Shown: positions 34,067-44,047, numbered from the stretch's first letter. The stretch: DNA of 64,000 nucleotides from Comamonas testosteroni (GCF_030505195.1 NZ_CP129672.1:4002501-4066500), one strand, 5' to 3'. Numbers and translations: made by a program. Notes: generated from the letters alone by a model not told the origin.

Positions 34067-35230
34067 ATGTTTGTGTTTGATCCCTACGACCCCATTGTCG
34101 ATTCGAACCCGTTTCCCCTGTACAAGGAACTCAGGGACCACTACCCCTGCTATTGGAGCGAAGCTGGGAAGGTCTGGGTGCTGTCCAGGTATGCGGACGT
34201 GGTCGCCGCAGCCAGCGATTGGCAGACCTATTCTTCCCTCAAGGGCAACCTCTTGGCCGAGCTGCCCAGTCGCACTGGCGCGACGCTGGGCACCACCGAT
34301 CCACCACGTCATGACCGCTTGCGAGCTCTCGTTCAGCATGCGTTCACAAGGCGCAATCTTGCTGGTTTGGATGAGTATTTGCGGGAGATTGCACGCACGG
34401 CGGTCAGGTCGTTCGAAGGCCGAAAGCGGTTTGATTTCAACCGTGAGTTTTCGACCGCAATGACGATGAAGACGTTGTCGCTGATCATCGGTCTGCCCCC
34501 AACCGATGAGAACCATCTTCGCCGACAAGCGATGCTGTGCGTTCAGACCGATCCCATGGTCAAAGGCAAGACGGAGGAACATGAGCGCGCGTTCAAGTGG
34601 ATCAACGAGTTTGCTGTCTCCGTCATCGAAGAGAGGCGCGCGCGTCCAACGGACGATCTGATTTCGCAGTTCAGCGTGGCCGAGATTGACGGCGATCGAT
34701 TGGACGAACGCGAGGTGATCATGACCACCACGATGCTCATCGTGGCTGGCGCCGAGTCGATGGGAGCGTTCATGAGCCTGATGGCAATGAACTTGGCCGA
34801 CCATCCCGAAGCCTTAGCGGGCTGCGTGCAAAACCCTGATCTGTTGCCTGATGCGATCGAGGAGTCGCTGCGCTTCAACACCTCTGCCCAACGATTCAAG
34901 AGAACGCTGACGCGGGATGTCGAGTTGCATGGCCAGCGCATGAAAGCAGGCGATGCGGTGTGCCTGGCCTACGGGTCTGCCAACAGGGACGAGCGTCAAT
35001 TTCCCGATCCTGATCGATACGACCTCAATCGGAAGCCTCGTGGGCACCTGGGTTTTGGCAGCGGTGTTCATGCCTGCTTGGGATCAATGATGGCCAGGCA
35101 GGTGCTTCGTGTCGCATTTGAAGAGTTTCACAAAGTCTTCCCTCGGTATCGACGCGCTGAGGTCGATTTACCTTGGATGCCGTCCACCAACTTCCGAAGC
35201 CCCACTCGGCTTGAACTGGTCCTGGAGTGA
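34067..35230 (+). CDS. Cytochrome P450 (bacterial class I)
   Basis: The 387-residue soluble P450 shows the ExxR helix (AIEESLRFN), the region YGSANRDERQFPDPDRYDL and the heme loop HLGFGSGVHACLGSMMAR with the cysteine ligand near residue 337. The I-helix reads VAGAESMGAFMS: where most P450s have an acid-threonine pair for O2 activation, this one has Glu-Ser. The ATG at 34067 follows GGAGGCATTGC. Its own ferredoxin and ferredoxin reductase follow directly, so it is a three-component monooxygenase. The substrate is unknown; the operon's aldehyde dehydrogenase and SDR suggest stepwise oxidation or demethylation of an aromatic or alicyclic compound. Confidence 0.9.
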   Translation: MFVFDPYDPIVDSNPFPLYKELRDHYPCYWSEAGKVWVLSRYADVVAAASDWQTYSSLKGNLLAELPSRTGATLGTTDPPRHDRLRALVQHAFTRRNLAGLDEYLREIARTAVRSFEGRKRFDFNREFSTAMTMKTLSLIIGLPPTDENHLRRQAMLCVQTDPMVKGKTEEHERAFKWINEFAVSVIEERRARPTDDLISQFSVAEIDGDRLDEREVIMTTTMLIVAGAESMGAFMSLMAMNLADHPEALAGCVQNPDLLPDAIEESLRFNTSAQRFKRTLTRDVELHGQRMKAGDAVCLAYGSANRDERQFPDPDRYDLNRKPRGHLGFGSGVHACLGSMMARQVLRVAFEEFHKVFPRYRRAEVDLPWMPSTNFRSPTRLELVLE

Positions 35231-35240
35231 GGATTTACAG

Positions 35241-35564
35241 ATGACAACCATTACTTATGTAGAAACCCATGGACAGGCCGTTACCGTGGATGTTCCGGAC
35301 GGATGGAGCTTGATGCAGGGCGCGGTGGCCAACGGCATCGAAGGAATCTTGGGCGAATGCGGCGGTTCGTGCGCATGCGCCACCTGTCACTGCTACGTGG
35401 ATGAAGCACGGATATGCGAACTGTCACCACCTGCGGATAACGAGCTCGACATGCTGGAAGATGCAGCTGCGCCTCGGCGGTCGAACAGCCGTCTGGCATG
35501 TCAGGTCAAGGTGCACTCCGCCATGGCTGGCTTGATCGTTCACCTACCTGATCGACAGCAATGA
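35241..35564 (+). CDS. 2Fe-2S ferredoxin of the P450 system
   Basis: The 107-residue protein is an adrenodoxin/putidaredoxin-type ferredoxin with cluster ligands in ECGGSCACATCHCY (C-x5-C-x2-C near residues 39-48) and a distal Cys in SRLACQVKV. It transfers single electrons from the reductase to the P450. It lies 10 bp after the P450 gene and overlaps the reductase gene by 4 bp. Confidence 0.93.
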   Translation: MTTITYVETHGQAVTVDVPDGWSLMQGAVANGIEGILGECGGSCACATCHCYVDEARICELSPPADNELDMLEDAAAPRRSNSRLACQVKVHSAMAGLIVHLPDRQQ

Positions 35565-36745
35565 CGAGCCCTGACAAGGTTGTGATTGTTGGCGCGGGCC
35601 AGGCTGGATTACAGACGGCCGAGGCGCTTCGAGCCATGGGCTACGCGGGCTCGATCACTCTGCTGGGGGCCGAGCGCTGCGGTCCTTACCACCGTCCACC
35701 GCTGTCCAAGGCCTGGCTGGCCGGCGAGATAGCGGCTGAGCAGCTCACGATGCGTTCACCCGATGCGCTGGCACGAAAAGGCATTGCTTTACGTACCGAT
35801 GCGCAAGCGATTGGGATAGACATTGGAAAGCGCCTCGTGCGTTTGGCTGACGGAGGTGCATTGAGCTATGACGCCCTCGTTCTTGCCACTGGTGCCTCAC
35901 CCCGGATGCTCGATTTACCGGGCAGAGATGCAAAGGGGGTGTTGGCGCTGCGCAGCATGGAAGATGCGCAGGCGATCGCGCAGCGCTTGGCGCTCTGTGC
36001 ACAAAGCAATCGGCCGATGGTGATTGTGGGCGGAGGCTTCATCGGACTAGAGGTGGCGTCCACAGCGCGCAAGAAGGGAGTTGCGGTCACGGTCTTGGAA
36101 GTCGCGCCTCGTTTGCTTGGTCGCGTTTTGGCCCCAATGCTGTCAGAGTGGTACGCGCAGTTGCACCGCTGGCACGGTGTGAACCTGGTTCTGAATGCGC
36201 GCATCGCCGCCTTCGAAACTGGCGCCGATGGGCACGTGTGTGGCGTTCACATGAACGACGGCACGCTCTTTCCGGCAGGACTGGTGATTGTGGGTGTTGG
36301 CGTACAGGCCAACGATGGTCTTGCTCGCGCTGCTGGCTTGGCTTGCGACCGAGGCATCGTTGTCGATGCCTGCGCAAGGACGAGCGATCCCTATATCTTC
36401 GCCGCAGGCGATTGCACGGCGCGAACGACCAGCGATGGGACTCTGCTGCGCCTGGAGTCAGTCCAGAACGCTGTCGAGCAAGGCAAGAGCGCGGCCGCTG
36501 CCGTGATGGGGCAAGAGCGCCCATTTGCTGCCGCACCGTGGTTCTGGAGTGACCAGTACGACATCAAGCTGCAAATCGCGGGCCTATCCACGGGGGCGGA
36601 TCGATGGGAGACCCGGGGGGAGCCGGACAGTTGCAGCTTCAACGTCTATCACTACTGCGGTGACAGGCTGCTCGCGGTAGACAGCATCAACAATGCCAGG
36701 GAGCACCTTCAGGCACGCAAGCGACTTGATGGGGAATGCACATAA
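35561..36745 (+). CDS. NAD(P)H-dependent ferredoxin reductase (putidaredoxin-reductase type)
   Basis: The 394-residue flavoprotein has two nucleotide-binding motifs, VVIVGAGQAGLQTAEALRAMG for FAD at the start and MVIVGGGFIGLEVASTARKKG for NAD(P)H near residue 148, plus IFAAGDCTA near 283 and a C-terminal reductase domain. It passes electrons from NAD(P)H to the adjacent ferredoxin. Start and ferredoxin stop overlap (ATGA), which points to balanced synthesis. Confidence 0.93.
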   Translation: MTSPDKVVIVGAGQAGLQTAEALRAMGYAGSITLLGAERCGPYHRPPLSKAWLAGEIAAEQLTMRSPDALARKGIALRTDAQAIGIDIGKRLVRLADGGALSYDALVLATGASPRMLDLPGRDAKGVLALRSMEDAQAIAQRLALCAQSNRPMVIVGGGFIGLEVASTARKKGVAVTVLEVAPRLLGRVLAPMLSEWYAQLHRWHGVNLVLNARIAAFETGADGHVCGVHMNDGTLFPAGLVIVGVGVQANDGLARAAGLACDRGIVVDACARTSDPYIFAAGDCTARTTSDGTLLRLESVQNAVEQGKSAAAAVMGQERPFAAAPWFWSDQYDIKLQIAGLSTGADRWETRGEPDSCSFNVYHYCGDRLLAVDSINNAREHLQARKRLDGECT

Positions 36746-36895
36746 GTACGCGCAACCGCGTCGTCGCGTTGAGCCTGTAAAGGCATAGAGAAATTCACAC
36801 GCCGCTGTTCCGCCGCATGGAAAAGCGAATCGCCATACCGGGGGCATGCATTGCAAGGCTCCGATCGGAAATCCAGCATAAGAGGGAAACGCAAT

Positions 36896-38335
36896 ATGAA
36901 AACTGCCCTGAACTACATCGACGGCATATGGTGTCCGGCTTCGGCCGAGCGCACCGGTGTTTGTATCAATCCCGCGACCGGTGAGCCCGCTGCGCAGTAC
37001 GTCAATGCGACGTTGCCGGAGATCGAGGCGGCCATTGCGGGCGCGCGATACTGCTTTGAGTCCAGCACCTGGTCCAGCCAGCCTAAGCTTCGCTCGGACG
37101 TACTGCGGCTCTTTGCCGATCGCCTTGAGGCACGCAAAGACGAGATTGTGGATGCGCTCGTTGAGCTGAACGGAAAACTGCGACGCGAGGCTGAAGGTGA
37201 GGTATTGGCCGGCATCTCCGAACTGCGCTACTACGCGGGCTTGGCGCGCAATCTTTTCGGTCGGGTGCTCGAAATTGAGCCACAGATCTATTCGATGATC
37301 GAACGCGAGGCGATCGGTGTGGCGGCGATCATCGTTCCCTGGAACGCACCCGTAACGCTCCTCGTGAGATCCCTGGCGCCTGCGCTTGCCGCAGGGTGCG
37401 CCGTGGTGATCAAGGCCGCGCACCAGACAGCTCTGGTGCACGCCATGATGGTGGAGTGCTTGGTGCAGGATACGAGACTGCCTTGTGGACTCGTTCAATC
37501 CTTTGTCGAAGACGGTGCAGACGGTGCCAAGCTGCTGTGCGCCCATGTCGAAGTCGACGTGATCAGTTTCACCGGATCGACCCAGGTAGGCAAACTGATC
37601 GCCGGTTCGACTTCCAAGAATCTGACCCGGTTATCGCTGGAACTCGGTGGCAAGGCTCCAGCCATTGTGCTCCCGGATGCCAGCATTGCCGATGCGGTGC
37701 GGGGCATCGTGCCAGGCGCCTGCGTAATGGCGGGGCAGATGTGCACGGCCATCAGCCGGGTGCTGGTCCATGAATCGATCGCCGAGGGTTTCAAGGCGGC
37801 ACTCGTGGAGGGTCTCAGGCAGATCCGTGTCGGCCCGGGACAACTCCCCACTTCCTCGATGGGTGCATTGATCGACAGGCGTAATCAGCAACGCTTGCTG
37901 GACGAGGTGCAGTCTGCGCGCGAGACCTGCGAAGTGTTGCTGGCTGGGACTGTTCCCCAGGACCTGCCACGTGCGGGTGCGTTTATCACGCCCTCACTGA
38001 TCGCCACGCAGGATCTGCAGAGCCATTTTGTGCAGGACGAAATCTTTGGACCGGTGATCACGCTGGAGACGTTCAGCGATGACGAGAATGCCCTGACCCG
38101 CGCCAACGCGACCCGTTATGGCCTTGCGTCGTCGATCTGGACGAATGACTTCAAGCGAGCCCGGCAAATCGCTCGGCGCCTAAAGTTCGGCAATGTCTGG
38201 ATCAATGCGCACAACCGACTTTTTGCCGAAGTCGAAACCGGAGGTTACCGCGAGAGTGGTCTTGGGCGTCTGCATGGCGTCGATGGCCTGAGCGATTTTT
38301 TGGAAACCAAGCACGTCTACATGCCGTGTGCCTGA
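36896..38335 (+). CDS. NAD(P)-dependent aldehyde dehydrogenase
   Basis: The 479-residue protein is a normal-length aldehyde dehydrogenase: AIIVPWNAPVTLLV near residue 142, FTGSTQVGKLIA near 223, the catalytic Glu in LSLELGGKAP near 246, the catalytic Cys in AGQMCTAISRV near 282, and EIFGPVITLE near 380. It oxidises an aldehyde to the acid. The 150-bp gap after the reductase gene holds no gene; the ATG at 36896 follows GAGGGAAACGCAAT. Together with the SDR next to it, it could turn an alcohol made by the P450 into a carboxylate. Confidence 0.92.
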   Translation: MKTALNYIDGIWCPASAERTGVCINPATGEPAAQYVNATLPEIEAAIAGARYCFESSTWSSQPKLRSDVLRLFADRLEARKDEIVDALVELNGKLRREAEGEVLAGISELRYYAGLARNLFGRVLEIEPQIYSMIEREAIGVAAIIVPWNAPVTLLVRSLAPALAAGCAVVIKAAHQTALVHAMMVECLVQDTRLPCGLVQSFVEDGADGAKLLCAHVEVDVISFTGSTQVGKLIAGSTSKNLTRLSLELGGKAPAIVLPDASIADAVRGIVPGACVMAGQMCTAISRVLVHESIAEGFKAALVEGLRQIRVGPGQLPTSSMGALIDRRNQQRLLDEVQSARETCEVLLAGTVPQDLPRAGAFITPSLIATQDLQSHFVQDEIFGPVITLETFSDDENALTRANATRYGLASSIWTNDFKRARQIARRLKFGNVWINAHNRLFAEVETGGYRESGLGRLHGVDGLSDFLETKHVYMPCA

Positions 38336-38346
38336 GGAAAAGAAGA

Positions 38347-39120
38347 ATGGCAGTTGATATTCAAACGGATAAGAGCCAAGCGGTGGTCATTGTCACTGGC
38401 GGAGCAAGAGGCATCGGAAACGCGTTCGCGCGACGACTCGCAGAGGATGGCTACCACGTTGCCATCATGGATCTGCAGGGCGCACAAGAGGCCGCGGAAC
38501 AGATTCGACGCGAGGGCGGGCTCGCGGATGGCTACAACGCCAATGTCGTTGATGCCGCAGACTGGGACCGTGTTCTTGAGCAGGTCGGCATATCAGGCAA
38601 GCGGTTGCACGGGCTGGTAAACAACGCTGCCTTGTTTGCTAGTCTGGAAATGCAGCCTTTCGAGAAGGTGGAGAAGCAGGAATGGATGCGTGTCATGGAA
38701 GTGAACACGTTCGGTCCGTTTCTCGCGATCCAGAAGGTCGCGCCGATTCTGACCCAGGGTGGTGGTGGCGCGATCGTGAATGTGGCTTCGACATCGCCGC
38801 TCAAAGGCGTGACCGGCATGTTGCACTACGTTTGCAGCAAAGGCGCCGTCATTTCGATGACCCGCAGCCTTGCCCGTGAGCTTGGCGACCGATCCATCAC
38901 CGTGAATGCGGTGGCGCCGGGGTTCACTTTGAGCGAGGGCATTCTTCAAAACAAGGAGCACGTCGAAAAGTTTCGCGATCTGGGCAAGAACGGCCGGGCT
39001 CTGAAACGCGACCAGCTGCCAGAGGATTTGCAGGGAGCTGTCAGTTTTCTCATCAATCGAGATGCATCTTTCATCACGGGCCAGACAGTCATCGTCGATG
39101 GCGGTGCGCATTTCGGCTGA
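38347..39120 (+). CDS. Short-chain dehydrogenase/reductase
   Basis: The 257-residue SDR has the cofactor motif VTGGARGIGNAFARRL near residue 17, NNAALF near 90, and the catalytic Ser (NVASTSPLKG) and Tyr-x3-Lys (HYVCSKGAV) near 140-160; TLSEG and VDGGAHFG lie near the end. It is a classic SDR acting on an alcohol/ketone or a dihydrodiol. It starts 11 bp after the aldehyde dehydrogenase gene, with GAGGAAAAGAAG before the ATG, and probably shares its transcript. Confidence 0.92.
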   Translation: MAVDIQTDKSQAVVIVTGGARGIGNAFARRLAEDGYHVAIMDLQGAQEAAEQIRREGGLADGYNANVVDAADWDRVLEQVGISGKRLHGLVNNAALFASLEMQPFEKVEKQEWMRVMEVNTFGPFLAIQKVAPILTQGGGGAIVNVASTSPLKGVTGMLHYVCSKGAVISMTRSLARELGDRSITVNAVAPGFTLSEGILQNKEHVEKFRDLGKNGRALKRDQLPEDLQGAVSFLINRDASFITGQTVIVDGGAHFG

Positions 39121-39150
39121 ATTTCTTAGTCGTTACCAGGAGACATTTCT

Positions 39151-40128
39151 ATGAAAAAACTATTCTTTAAGATTCTTTGCCTCTTTGCCGTGCAGGGCTT
39201 CATGCTGGAAGCTGTCCATGCACAGATATACCCGTCCAGATCTGTGCGGATCGTGACGTCGTTCTCTGCCGGCTCCGGTCCCGACGCCATGCTGCGCATG
39301 GTCTCCGACAAGCTGGCAAAGCTTTGGGGGCAACCCGTCATTATCGACAATAGGCCGGGTGCGAGTGGTTTTATTGCAATCTCAGAGGCGCGCCGTAGTG
39401 GTGTTGATGGCTACACGCTCCTGCATATGGATGGCCTGAATTTGACGGCTATTCCACATATGTACAAGAAGCTCCCCTATAACGCGGAGACAGACATTGA
39501 ACCTATCAGTCCCATCCACGGCAGCTACTTCTTTGTAACTGTCTCAGCTGACTCCCCCTGGAACAGCATGACCGACCTTATCAGGGCCGCCAAGTCCGCC
39601 CCGGGTGCCATTAGTTACGGTTCTTGGCAGATTGGCAGTGTTGCTCATCTTTTTTCCGCAGCTTTGGAGGCTGGAACCGGAACCAAAATGATGCATGTGC
39701 CGTACAAGGAAAACTCGCAGCTCTACACGGGTGTTGCCCGGCAAGAGGTTAATTGGACATTTGGATCGATTGCGAGCGCAGGCCCCCTTGTGAAGGCCGG
39801 TCGACTCAAATTCTTGGCCATCGCCGGGCCTGCCCGTGAAAGCGCATATCTTCAAGTTCCGACTGTGGCGGAGGCGGGTGGCCCAGCTGGTTTTGAGGCC
39901 AGAGGGTGGGTCGGTCTTTTTGCCCCCAAGGGGGTTCCCATGCCCATTGCAGAGAAGATTTCGGCGGATCTGGCACGTGTTGTGAACGAGCCGGAACTGA
40001 AGGCAAAAATGACCGAGCTTGGCTACGAACCAATGCCTAGAAAGCCTGCTGAAACGAGGGCGTTGGTGGCCAACCAGTCCAAGGAGTTCAAGGTAGTCGT
40101 GACGCGCAGTGCGGTCACGCTCGATTGA
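39151..40128 (+). CDS. Bug/TctC family substrate-binding receptor
   Basis: The 325-residue protein has a Sec signal peptide (MKKLFFKILCLFAVQGFMLEAVHA) and the Bug signature SRSVRIVTSFSAGSGPDAMLRM, VIIDNRPGASGFIA and HVPYKENSQLYTGVARQEVN. It would bind the carboxylated substrate or product of the P450 pathway in the periplasm. It is 30 bp after the SDR gene and the last gene of the plus-strand series. No membrane partners are near. Confidence 0.9.
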   Translation: MKKLFFKILCLFAVQGFMLEAVHAQIYPSRSVRIVTSFSAGSGPDAMLRMVSDKLAKLWGQPVIIDNRPGASGFIAISEARRSGVDGYTLLHMDGLNLTAIPHMYKKLPYNAETDIEPISPIHGSYFFVTVSADSPWNSMTDLIRAAKSAPGAISYGSWQIGSVAHLFSAALEAGTGTKMMHVPYKENSQLYTGVARQEVNWTFGSIASAGPLVKAGRLKFLAIAGPARESAYLQVPTVAEAGGPAGFEARGWVGLFAPKGVPMPIAEKISADLARVVNEPELKAKMTELGYEPMPRKPAETRALVANQSKEFKVVVTRSAVTLD

Positions 40129-40364
40129 ATTGCTGCGCGCTGGAGCGCAAGTCGTCGGCTCTTCTTCCTAGGACGTTGCACTGGCTACAGGAGCCATAAG
40201 ACGGCGGCCGAGGCCGGCAAGAATCCCCGTGGCGGTGCAGGTGCCTGGGCACCCGTGCCACCCAACAGTCAGTCGGGGGAGTCCGAGGCAAAGATGCCGG
40301 TTGCTTGGGTGCTGGATCGGAAGAAGTGCGTCTCACTTGACGCGAAGCGTGAGAGGCCACCATC
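40129..40364. other. Intergenic region between convergent genes
   Basis: This 236-bp gap between the Bug receptor and the broken AraC gene holds no convincing reading frame and no strong terminator hairpin. Confidence 0.4.
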
Positions 40365-41354
40365 TCACGCGTGCTCTGTTGTGGCGGCCGAGCAACCGCC
40401 TTCTTCAGCCGAGATCGCTCGGAACTCGCTGGGCGACATGCTGGTGAGTTCCCGGAATCTTCGGCCAAAGTGTGTGCTGCTGCTGAAACCCCATGAGTCG
40501 GCAATCTCGGCGATGGTGAGGGCTGCTTGACCTGGTTCACGCAGGTCGACCATGCAGGCCTGCAATCTGCGGCGCATGATGTGCTGAGCCAGAGTTTCAT
40601 CCTGATCCTGGAATGCGTTGTGCAAATGGCGCTTGCTGCAATTGAGTGCTTGGGCAATTCGTGCAACGTTCAGGTGAGGGTCGCGAAGATGTTGGCCGAC
40701 GTAGTACCGGATACGGTCTCTAAACGCCTCCATGTGGGTCACGGCGGTGCCACGGCCCGAAGTTTCCAGCAAGGAAAGCGATACCAGTTCAGAAATCAGG
40801 TCGCCAGCGCCGCGAGCGGCTTCACTTGTCATCCTCGGAAGCTCGTGAAATGTGAGCCGTATGGTCTCGAGTGCTATACGCGAGATTCCAACGCTGCCGC
40901 CCATACAGCGCCCCATGAGAGGGTAGAGCTTCAAGCCGCGTTCAGTCAAATTTTCCTTCGGCAGCATCACGATCAGGTGTTGTGTGTGCTGAGGATTCGC
41001 CACCTCGTAGCCATCGGTGGTGTCATAGATGGCCCATCCCCCCGGCGCCACGACCGCTTCGCGCCCAAATTGATGGATGGTGGCCGTACCTTCCAAAGGA
41101 GCAATGATCTTGAGATAGCTCACATCACTGCGACGGCCTTAATTGGGTGACCGTGCTACACGGTGCCTGCTGGCATCGGTCCTGGTCAGGACCAGTTGGC
41201 CGGCGCGCGATGTATAGAGGCTTCCGTCAAACGTGGTGTCGTTGTAGAGGTCGCTTTTCAGTCCTCCAAAAGCGATGTTCACCCACTCGCACCATGCCTT
41301 GCCGCGCTCAGCAGCGGGCAACTGGCTGGTATCAAGTAATTGGTTTCTTCGCAT
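40365..41354 (-). pseudogene. AraC family regulator split by an in-frame stop
   Basis: One minus-strand frame carries the whole protein, but a TAA at 41139 divides it: the N-terminal part ends RTDASRHRVARSPN, and the rest goes on with GRRSDVSYLKIIAPLEGTATIHQFGRE. The C-terminal part (to 40365) has the ligand-domain remainder and both helix-turn-helix units (LNVARIAQALNCSKRHLHNAFQ; ALTIAEIADSWGFSSSTHFGRRFRELTSMSPSEFR), as in the FeaR/NdaR-like AraC proteins. A change of CAA to TAA would explain it. Re-initiation at MSYLKIIAPL (41123) could give a 252-residue protein that still holds the DNA-binding part. It is divergent from the broken aldehyde dehydrogenase gene at 41513. Confidence 0.75.
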
Positions 41355-41512
41355 CTCAACATTCTGTGTTGATCCAGATCACTTTGGCTACCAGGTTTAG
41401 TCCTGAGGCTTGTGCACTTTGAGTTGAATGAAAAGTTCTCTCTTCGACAAGACTGAACTGGGAGCGGCAAATACATTGGCAACTGGAGTTCAAGTTTTCA
41501 GAAGGAAGTCAA

Positions 41513-42884
41513 ATGATTGAGATCCAGATGCTCGTCGGTGGTGAGCGCAGAAGCACCTCCAGCGGGGCTGCTTTTGAGCGGAGAAACCCGCTGGACCACA
41601 ACGTCGCAACGCGCGCACCCGCTGCCAGCACCGCCGATGCGGTCGCTGCCGTCGATGCTTCCCGCATGGGCCTCCATTGGGCCCGGCGAGCGCCGCAGCC
41701 TCCTTCTGAAGGCATCCGATGCACTCAGGGCCAAGGCCGAAGCGATCACCGAAGCAATGGCTTCCGAGATAGGTGCTTCGGCGATCTGGGCGGGCTTCAA
41801 TGTATCGCTGGCTGCTGACATGTTGGTCGAGGCCGCATCTCTGACCACACAAATCGATGGGCAACTCATCCCTTCCAACGTTCCTGGCAGCGTGGCGATG
41901 GCGGTGCGTCAGCCTGTTGGCGTGGTGCTTGGCATCGCGCCGTGGAATGCGCCGGTCGTCCTCGACGTTCGCGCGATAGCGACCCCACTGGCCTGTGGCA
42001 ACACGGTCATCCTCAAGGGGTCCGACATCTGCCCGGCTACGCATGGCCTGATCATCGATGCCATGCAGGAGGCAGGCCTGCCCGCAGGCGTCGTGAACTT
42101 CGTGACCAACGCACCCGCCGATGCTGCGGCCGTGGTGGAAGCCATGGTCGCCCACCCTGCGCTGCGGCGCGTGAATTTCACTGGCTCGACAAAGGTGGGA
42201 AAGCTGGTTGCGCAGACCTGCGCCACGTACCTGAAATCCGCTGTCTTGGAACTGGGCGGCAAGGCGCCCTTTGTGGTTCTGGCGGACGCGGATATCGAGG
42301 CCGCCGTGAATGCAGCAACCTTCGGCGCGTTTTCCAACTCCGGGCAAATCTGCATGTCGACCGAGCGGATCATCGTGGACGAGTCCATCGCGGATGCCTT
42401 CATAGAGAGGCTGGCCACTCGGGCCGCGAGCCTGCCGCTGGGTGATCCCCGCCAAGGGCCGGTGATGCTGGGCTCGGTGGTAGACATGCCGACCGTGGAC
42501 CGCTGCAACGCTCTGATTGATGACGCGTTGACAAAGGGAGCTCGACTTGTGTGTGGCGGCAAAGTCTCCAGCACGCTGATGCCGGCCACGCTGCTGGATG
42601 GTGTCACGCCGCAGATGCGTGTCTTCCAGGATGAGACCTTTGCACCAGTCAAAGCGATCGTTCGAGTCAAAGGTGTGGAGGAGGCCGTGGCCTGCGCAAA
42701 TGACAACGAGTTCGGGTTGGCTGCCGCGGTATTCGGCCGCGATGTCGCGCGTGCCTGGCAGGTCGCATCCCGAATCGAGTCGGGCATCTGCCACATCAAC
42801 GGGTCCACCGTGCACGACGAAGCGCAAATGCCCTTCGGAGGCGTCAAGGCGTCTGGATACGGCAAGTTCGGCATCCGCATCTGA
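41513..42884 (+). pseudogene. Aldehyde dehydrogenase with a frameshift near its N-terminus
   Basis: The true start appears to be the ATG at 41513 (MIEIQMLVGGERRSTSSGAAFERRNPLD, typical of aldehyde dehydrogenases, with AAGGAAG before it). The likeness leaves this frame near 41660 and goes on in another with PAWASIGPGERRSLLLKASDAL. From there to 42884 all is normal: GIAPWNAPVVLDVRA, FTGSTKVGKLVA, catalytic Glu in LELGGKAPF, catalytic Cys in SGQICMSTERI and QMPFGGVKASGYGKFG. It resembles benzaldehyde/salicylaldehyde-type dehydrogenases. Either a real frameshift or a sequencing error; a shortened protein from a later start would lack the first 45 or so residues. Confidence 0.75.
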
Positions 42885-42900
42885 GGAGAGGCGTCGCATC

Positions 42901-43806
42901 ATGAAAAAACTCAAGCCACCTTTCCATGTCTTGCCCGTCATGACCACTCTGGTCGGATTACTTGCCGGTGCGAGCGCTTACGCGGAAGGGCATTACGTCG
43001 CCGGGGTTGAAGGCATTCAGGCCGCATCCGCGCCCCCGCCCGGGGACTACTATCTTGCGTATCTGGTGCACTACGACATCGACAACTTTCGAGTCCCCGG
43101 ATCGGATGCGAAGTTGCCGGGTAGCAATACCGGGAGTGTTACCGCGCTCGCAAACCGATTCATCAAGATCACGAACGTCAAAGTTTTCGGTGCGGACTAT
43201 GGCTTTGAAGCCATTGTTCCAGTGATCAGGACGTCGCTTGATATACATGCAGTTGGATTGAGGGACAGCGGTACCGGCATCGGGGATGTCTACCTTGGAC
43301 CGTTGGTGCTTGCTTGGCACGGCACCCGCTGGGACAGCGTAGCTGCCGTCGGGGTCTGGCTGGACACGGCAAGCACAAGTAGCCCCGGAGCACCTGGCAA
43401 GGGATAAAAGTCTGCCATGCTTACCGGGGGAGGAACTTACTATTTCGATCAAGAGAAATCGGTGACCGGATCCGTACTCTTTCGATACGAGCGTCATGGC
43501 CGAAAAGCTTCTGGTGTACGTCCTGGCGATCAATTGTCGATGGAATGGGGCGTTGGAAAAAACTTCGGGCAGTATTCGCTGGGCGTGGTGGGTTACAGCC
43601 AATGGCAATTGGGCAACGACTCAGGCGCGCAGGTGAGTCAAGGCAATTCCCAACGCCATGCTGTCGGCTTGGAGGTGAACTACCCCGTTGCGGCGGCAGG
43701 AGTCTTTCTGAAGGGTGCGTTCTACAAGGAGTTCAGCGTCCGCGGTGGGTCTGGGGCTGAACCGGCTGGCAACCTATTTCGAGTCACTGTGGTCAAGCCT
43801 TTCTGA
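42901..43806 (+). pseudogene. Outer-membrane MetA-pathway/phenol-degradation family protein, interrupted by a stop
   Basis: A Sec signal peptide (cut after ASAYA) is followed by EGHYVAGVEGIQAASAPPPGDYY, the start of the outer-membrane beta-barrel family found in meta-cleavage and other aromatic operons, thought to admit hydrophobic substrates. The frame stops at a TAA (43405), but continues in the same frame with KSAMLTGGGTYYFDQEKSVTGSVLFRYERHG and ends properly in FRVTVVKPF at 43806. At the stop other members have an aromatic residue (GKGYK-like), so TAC or TAT to TAA is likely. It follows the broken aldehyde dehydrogenase by 16 bp. Confidence 0.75.
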
Positions 43807-44047
43807 CCTGTGCAACCATTGCTCAAAATCCTGTTGAGCCGTTCCTTTTCCCACATGGAACCATGCAGGTGTCTGCCTGAGCGATAAGAGCTTGCTCGGC
43901 AGCTGCCGGTGAATTCATCGACGGCTTGCGGAGCAAGCGAAGCACTGACATTGCTGGATGTTCCAATGCCGCGGCAGAGGTGTCGCTTGTGCGTTCTCGA
44001 AAGGCAGGAGCGACCATCAGAAGCTGGCCGAGCTTCGAATGATCTTT
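43807..44047. other. Intergenic region between convergent genes
   Basis: These 240 bp between the broken outer-membrane gene and the LysR gene contain no reading frame that I can support and no strong terminator. Confidence 0.4.

Noticed and set aside
36584..37546. Open frame of 320 codons on the minus strand
   Set aside because: It is antisense to the ferredoxin reductase end and the aldehyde dehydrogenase start, without motifs.
41490..42947. Open frame of 485 codons on the minus strand
   Set aside because: It is antisense to the aldehyde dehydrogenase, which has all catalytic residues on the plus strand.
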